A stretch of 64,000 nt of DNA from a virus, in IMG/VR virus record IMGVR_UViG_3300025645_000047, positions 26,571 through 90,570 of that record, one strand, 5' to 3'. The notes under the pieces are model-generated. The model was not told the DNA's origin and did no database searches. It worked only from the letters and a program-made list of their open reading frames with translations. The translations under genes were made by a program, and so were the position numbers. Positions 62,405 through 64,000 of the stretch are shown here, in pieces; position 1 is the stretch's first letter, and every line of letters starts with the position of its first letter.

Positions 62405-62629
62405 AATCCAAGGATATACTCCCCAGCAGTTTTTAAAGCAGGAATTATTCCTTTATGCTTCCTTGGATTGTTTGAAAAGCCTGCTGTCTAAAGGTTCAGG
62501 TACACTCTGTATTAGACTTTAACGGTATCATTCAGTAGAGCATTAAAAAGGCATGACTGAAGTATTGTGTACGCACCCAGCAGGGCTTTATTGTATATCA
62601 TATCACACTATTATTGTGTGACATGATAT
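62405..62629 (-). ncRNA. structured RNA candidate B
   Basis: A nested set of stems lies in a 253-nt gene-free gap: AATCCAAGG/CCTTGGATT (62405-62413 / 62461-62469) enclosing an AAGCA-GGAA...TTCC-TGCTT hairpin that abuts it; GTCTAA/TTAGAC (62486-62491 / 62512-62517); TTCAGT/ACTGAA (62531-62536 / 62556-62561); and a 14-bp hairpin 62595-62608 / 62616-62629 with one mismatch. CAGCAG (62424-62429) can pair with CTGCTG (62481-62486), a possible pseudoknot. Confidence 0.5.
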
Positions 62630-62755
62630 CTATGCTAGTGATAGTTTACCATATATGTGGTTGTCCATATCATCTTGATCAATAGAAGCTATTTGAATAT
62701 CTTCTGTATTAAAATTAATTGATCCGGTTTCCTGAAAAAATATTTCTCCATTCAT
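62630..62755 (-). CDS. 41-aa unidentified protein
   Basis: The frame MNGEIFFQETGSINFNTEDI ... NHIYGKLSLA starts after a T-rich region and stops directly next to structured RNA B. Acidic, no motif. Supported by continuity and position only. Confidence 0.45.
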   Translation of the reverse strand: MNGEIFFQETGSINFNTEDIQIASIDQDDMDNHIYGKLSLA

Positions 62756-62794
62756 AATTTAAGTGATTTGTTAGTTAATGATTTGTTTTAGTTA

Positions 62795-63022
62795 TTAAAG
62801 TTTACTTGTAAAGTGTTTCTCGAACATTAGTATTCCTGATGCTCCTATTAAAAAACCTATTACTTTTATAGTTAGTATTGTAAGAAGCCTAATGTGGCCA
62901 ATTGTATTGTCGATTATTTCTGGAAGAATATACTTAGATGGTATAATCAATAATGCATAACCAATAAAGATTATGCATATTGATACTACTAAATAGATTC
63001 CTAGCCTATTTTCTAATTTCAT
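62795..63022 (-). CDS. two-span membrane protein (75 aa)
   Basis: Hydrophobic spans at about residues 7-27 and 48-66 with a short Asp/Asn/His-containing loop (PEIIDNTIGHIRL). It starts 1 nt after the stop of the 28-aa gene. Probably an inner-membrane protein of early infection; function unknown. Confidence 0.5.
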   Translation of the reverse strand: MKLENRLGIYLVVSICIIFIGYALLIIPSKYILPEIIDNTIGHIRLLTILTIKVIGFLIGASGILMFEKHFTSKL

Positions 63023-63023
63023 A

Positions 63024-63110
63024 TTAATGATTGAACGATTTATTTATGGTTAATGCTTCTTGCAAAGAATATGCTGCTATAACTCTACCGTTGATTACAA
63101 ATTTACTCAT
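63024..63110 (-). CDS. 28-aa peptide
   Basis: The frame MSKFVINGRVIAAYSLQEAL then TINKSFNH has a pattern (KFVINGRVIxA...) that I recall from tiny early proteins in other phages. It ends 1 nt before the 75-aa gene. Coding status is likely but short. Confidence 0.4.
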   Translation of the reverse strand: MSKFVINGRVIAAYSLQEALTINKSFNH

Positions 63111-63159
63111 AGTTTTTTGTATTTATATGTTAATTTAAAAAGTTATTGTAATGTTGTGT

Positions 63160-63271
63160 CAGGTCATTACTTCACCTGTAGATTTACACACCTTACTACC
63201 ATAGTGTGTATCAGCTTTATTTACGTAGAACCACAAAGGGCTAAAGACTGTCTTACACAAACAATGTAAGA
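63160..63271 (-). ncRNA. three hairpins upstream of the leftmost early peptide gene
   Basis: In the gap between the 28-aa gene and the tRNA-like element there are stems CAGGT/ACCTG (63160-63164 / 63174-63178), TACACAC/GTGTGTA (63185-63191 / 63204-63210) and TCTTACA/TGTAAGA (63251-63257 / 63265-63271). Spaced like a small structured RNA or a long 5' leader. Confidence 0.35.
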
Positions 63272-63280
63272 TTTAATAGT

Positions 63281-63350
63281 TAGAATGAAGGGGATTGAAC
63301 CCTTATTAATACTATATTAATTTGTATTGTAATACTTATACTACATTCTA
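63281..63350 (-). tRNA. tRNA-like element, aberrant D and anticodon arms
   Basis: On the minus strand, a perfect 7-bp acceptor (TAGAATG / CATTCTA) and a perfect 5-bp T stem (AAGGG / CCCTT) with loop TTCAATC are present in the right order. The D arm is reduced to about 3 bp without the GG pair, and the putative anticodon stem AATAC/GTATT encloses an 11-nt loop. CCA is not encoded. It may be a decayed tRNA, a non-canonical tRNA or a tRNA mimic. The amino acid cannot be assigned. Confidence 0.45.
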
Positions 63351-63364
63351 ATTTAAACAGGAAG

Positions 63365-63880
63365 GAAGCTCACTCCAGAAATGTCAATTACTTTAAATGA
63401 GCTTCACAATTAATCCTGCCTAGTAAGTACTGCTTACACTTACTGTACCGTGTACCCGGTTGACGGTTCCTGTTTGCATATTCCACAGGCAAGTCATTCA
63501 CAATATGGTCGACCAGACTTTCATATTGCACTCTGCATACAGTGGGTCAATTCTGTCTTACAAATCAGCTTATTCCCTGCTTAAGGTAAGATATTAGACT
63601 CAATCGGTGTCTAGTTATCAGTTCAACCGTCCTCCTCACTACCCACTTTGGGTGCTAGAGGCATCTCTATTTTCTGTATTCATGTTTAGTATGGATAGGT
63701 ACATACTGTCATTTCATATTCCTATCGTTAATACTCCCCTAGAACAATGGTTCCTTAGTGGGGAATAATAAGGTACTAGTCAAGGCTACTATGATGAGTC
63801 TATTGTATGCAGTTTACATACACATGGGCTTATGAATAGTCTAACTATTCTACCTTCAACTTACCGTTATATATCCGCAG
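63365..63880. ncRNA. hairpin-dense right-end noncoding region (structured RNA candidate C)
   Basis: From 63,351 to the end I find no gene. Stems include GAAGCTCA/TGAGCTTC (63365-63372 / 63398-63405), GTAAG/CTTAC (63423-63437), CAATATG/CATATTG (63501-63507 / 63522-63528), ACCCA/TGGGT (63641-63653), CCCC...GGGG with inner GAAC/GTTC (63736-63763), TGTATG/CATACA (63804-63809 / 63817-63822) and GAATAGT/ACTATTC (63834-63850). The 15-mer and 10-mer shared with candidate A occur at 63424-63438 and 63871-63880. The last 120 nt are AT-rich with no feature recognised. Confidence 0.4.
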
Positions 63881-64000
63881 ATAGCCAACACTGCTTTTAA
63901 TGACTAGTATTTTAATTTTGTAAAAATATATATTATACTTGCACCGACCTTAAGAGTCTGCACTTCCTACCTTGTAGGATATGCGTGTTTTGTGGTAATT

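Noticed and set aside
63281-63350. Attachment site at the tRNA-like element
   Set aside because: No integrase, excisionase or repeated core sequence is seen in the window, and the gene content is that of a lytic phage.
1-64000. Large terminase, portal, DNA polymerase or integrase
   Set aside because: No protein in the window shows their motifs; they probably lie outside, so completeness of the phage cannot be judged.

Overview
The window is a contiguous piece of a tailed bacteriophage genome, AT-rich and densely coded, that I read as a crAss-like phage (Crassvirales-type podovirus) of a Bacteroidota host, most probably a flavobacterium. Four things support this. (1) The late cluster has the crAss-like order: capsid genes, small ring/connector proteins, a very large P22-gp10-like tail protein, then several giant virion 'cargo' proteins. 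(2) A 2196-residue protein (31026-37616) carries the DxDxD signature SDFDIDK expected of a crAss-like virion RNA polymerase. (3) Promoters match the Bacteroidota type (TTG, 20 nt, TAnnTTTG). (4) Most start codons are preceded by A-rich leaders rather than Shine-Dalgarno sites. TAG, TGA and TAA all behave as stops, so the standard code applies. The assignment rests on recognition of families, not on a database search.

Layout. Positions 1-41,770 are transcribed rightward. First come the tail of an unknown gene, a holin and a spanin-like gene (3-830). Next are a scaffold candidate, the major capsid protein with its own terminator, two head/connector proteins and a second abundant virion protein with its own terminator (921-6465). 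Cadherin/Ig-like adhesion proteins follow (6554-9264). A strong promoter then drives a metallophosphoesterase-like gene and the ring/tail genes ending in a 1368-residue tail protein (9298-16,423). A second promoter of the same design opens the last late operon (16,443-41,770): a dual peptidoglycan hydrolase, a BspA/DUF285 leucine-rich-repeat fibre, two smaller internal proteins and three giants (cargo, RNA polymerase, zinc metallopeptidase). A symmetrical terminator at 41,794-41,826 separates this from the convergent leftward half.

Positions 41,872-63,110 are transcribed leftward. They hold a DnaA-domain-IV-like protein, a PD-(D/E)XK exonuclease, a spore-photoproduct-lyase-like radical SAM protein, a RusA-like resolvase, a MoxR AAA ATPase with a VWA partner, primase, SSB-like protein, a Sak4-like RecA-fold ATPase, a dNMP kinase, ATP-dependent DNA ligase, a replicative helicase with a putative loader/organiser, and an SF2 helicase. 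A run of tiny genes (26-122 aa, several membrane or lipoprotein) follows, eight of them shorter than 60 codons. Together these make a replication, recombination and early takeover module. From about 61,675 to the right end the small genes are interspersed with hairpin-rich noncoding stretches that share short motifs, plus one tRNA-like element. Portal, large terminase, DNA polymerase and integrase are not in this window.

How it fits together (inference): the virion RNA polymerase is injected with the cargo proteins and would transcribe the leftward early genes. The early genes replicate and recombine the DNA. The host-type promoters in the late region would drive tail, lysis and cargo synthesis. 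The most unusual items are the MoxR-VWA pair inside a replication operon, the radical SAM protein with an expanded cysteine motif, the leaderless late promoters, and the structured RNA region.
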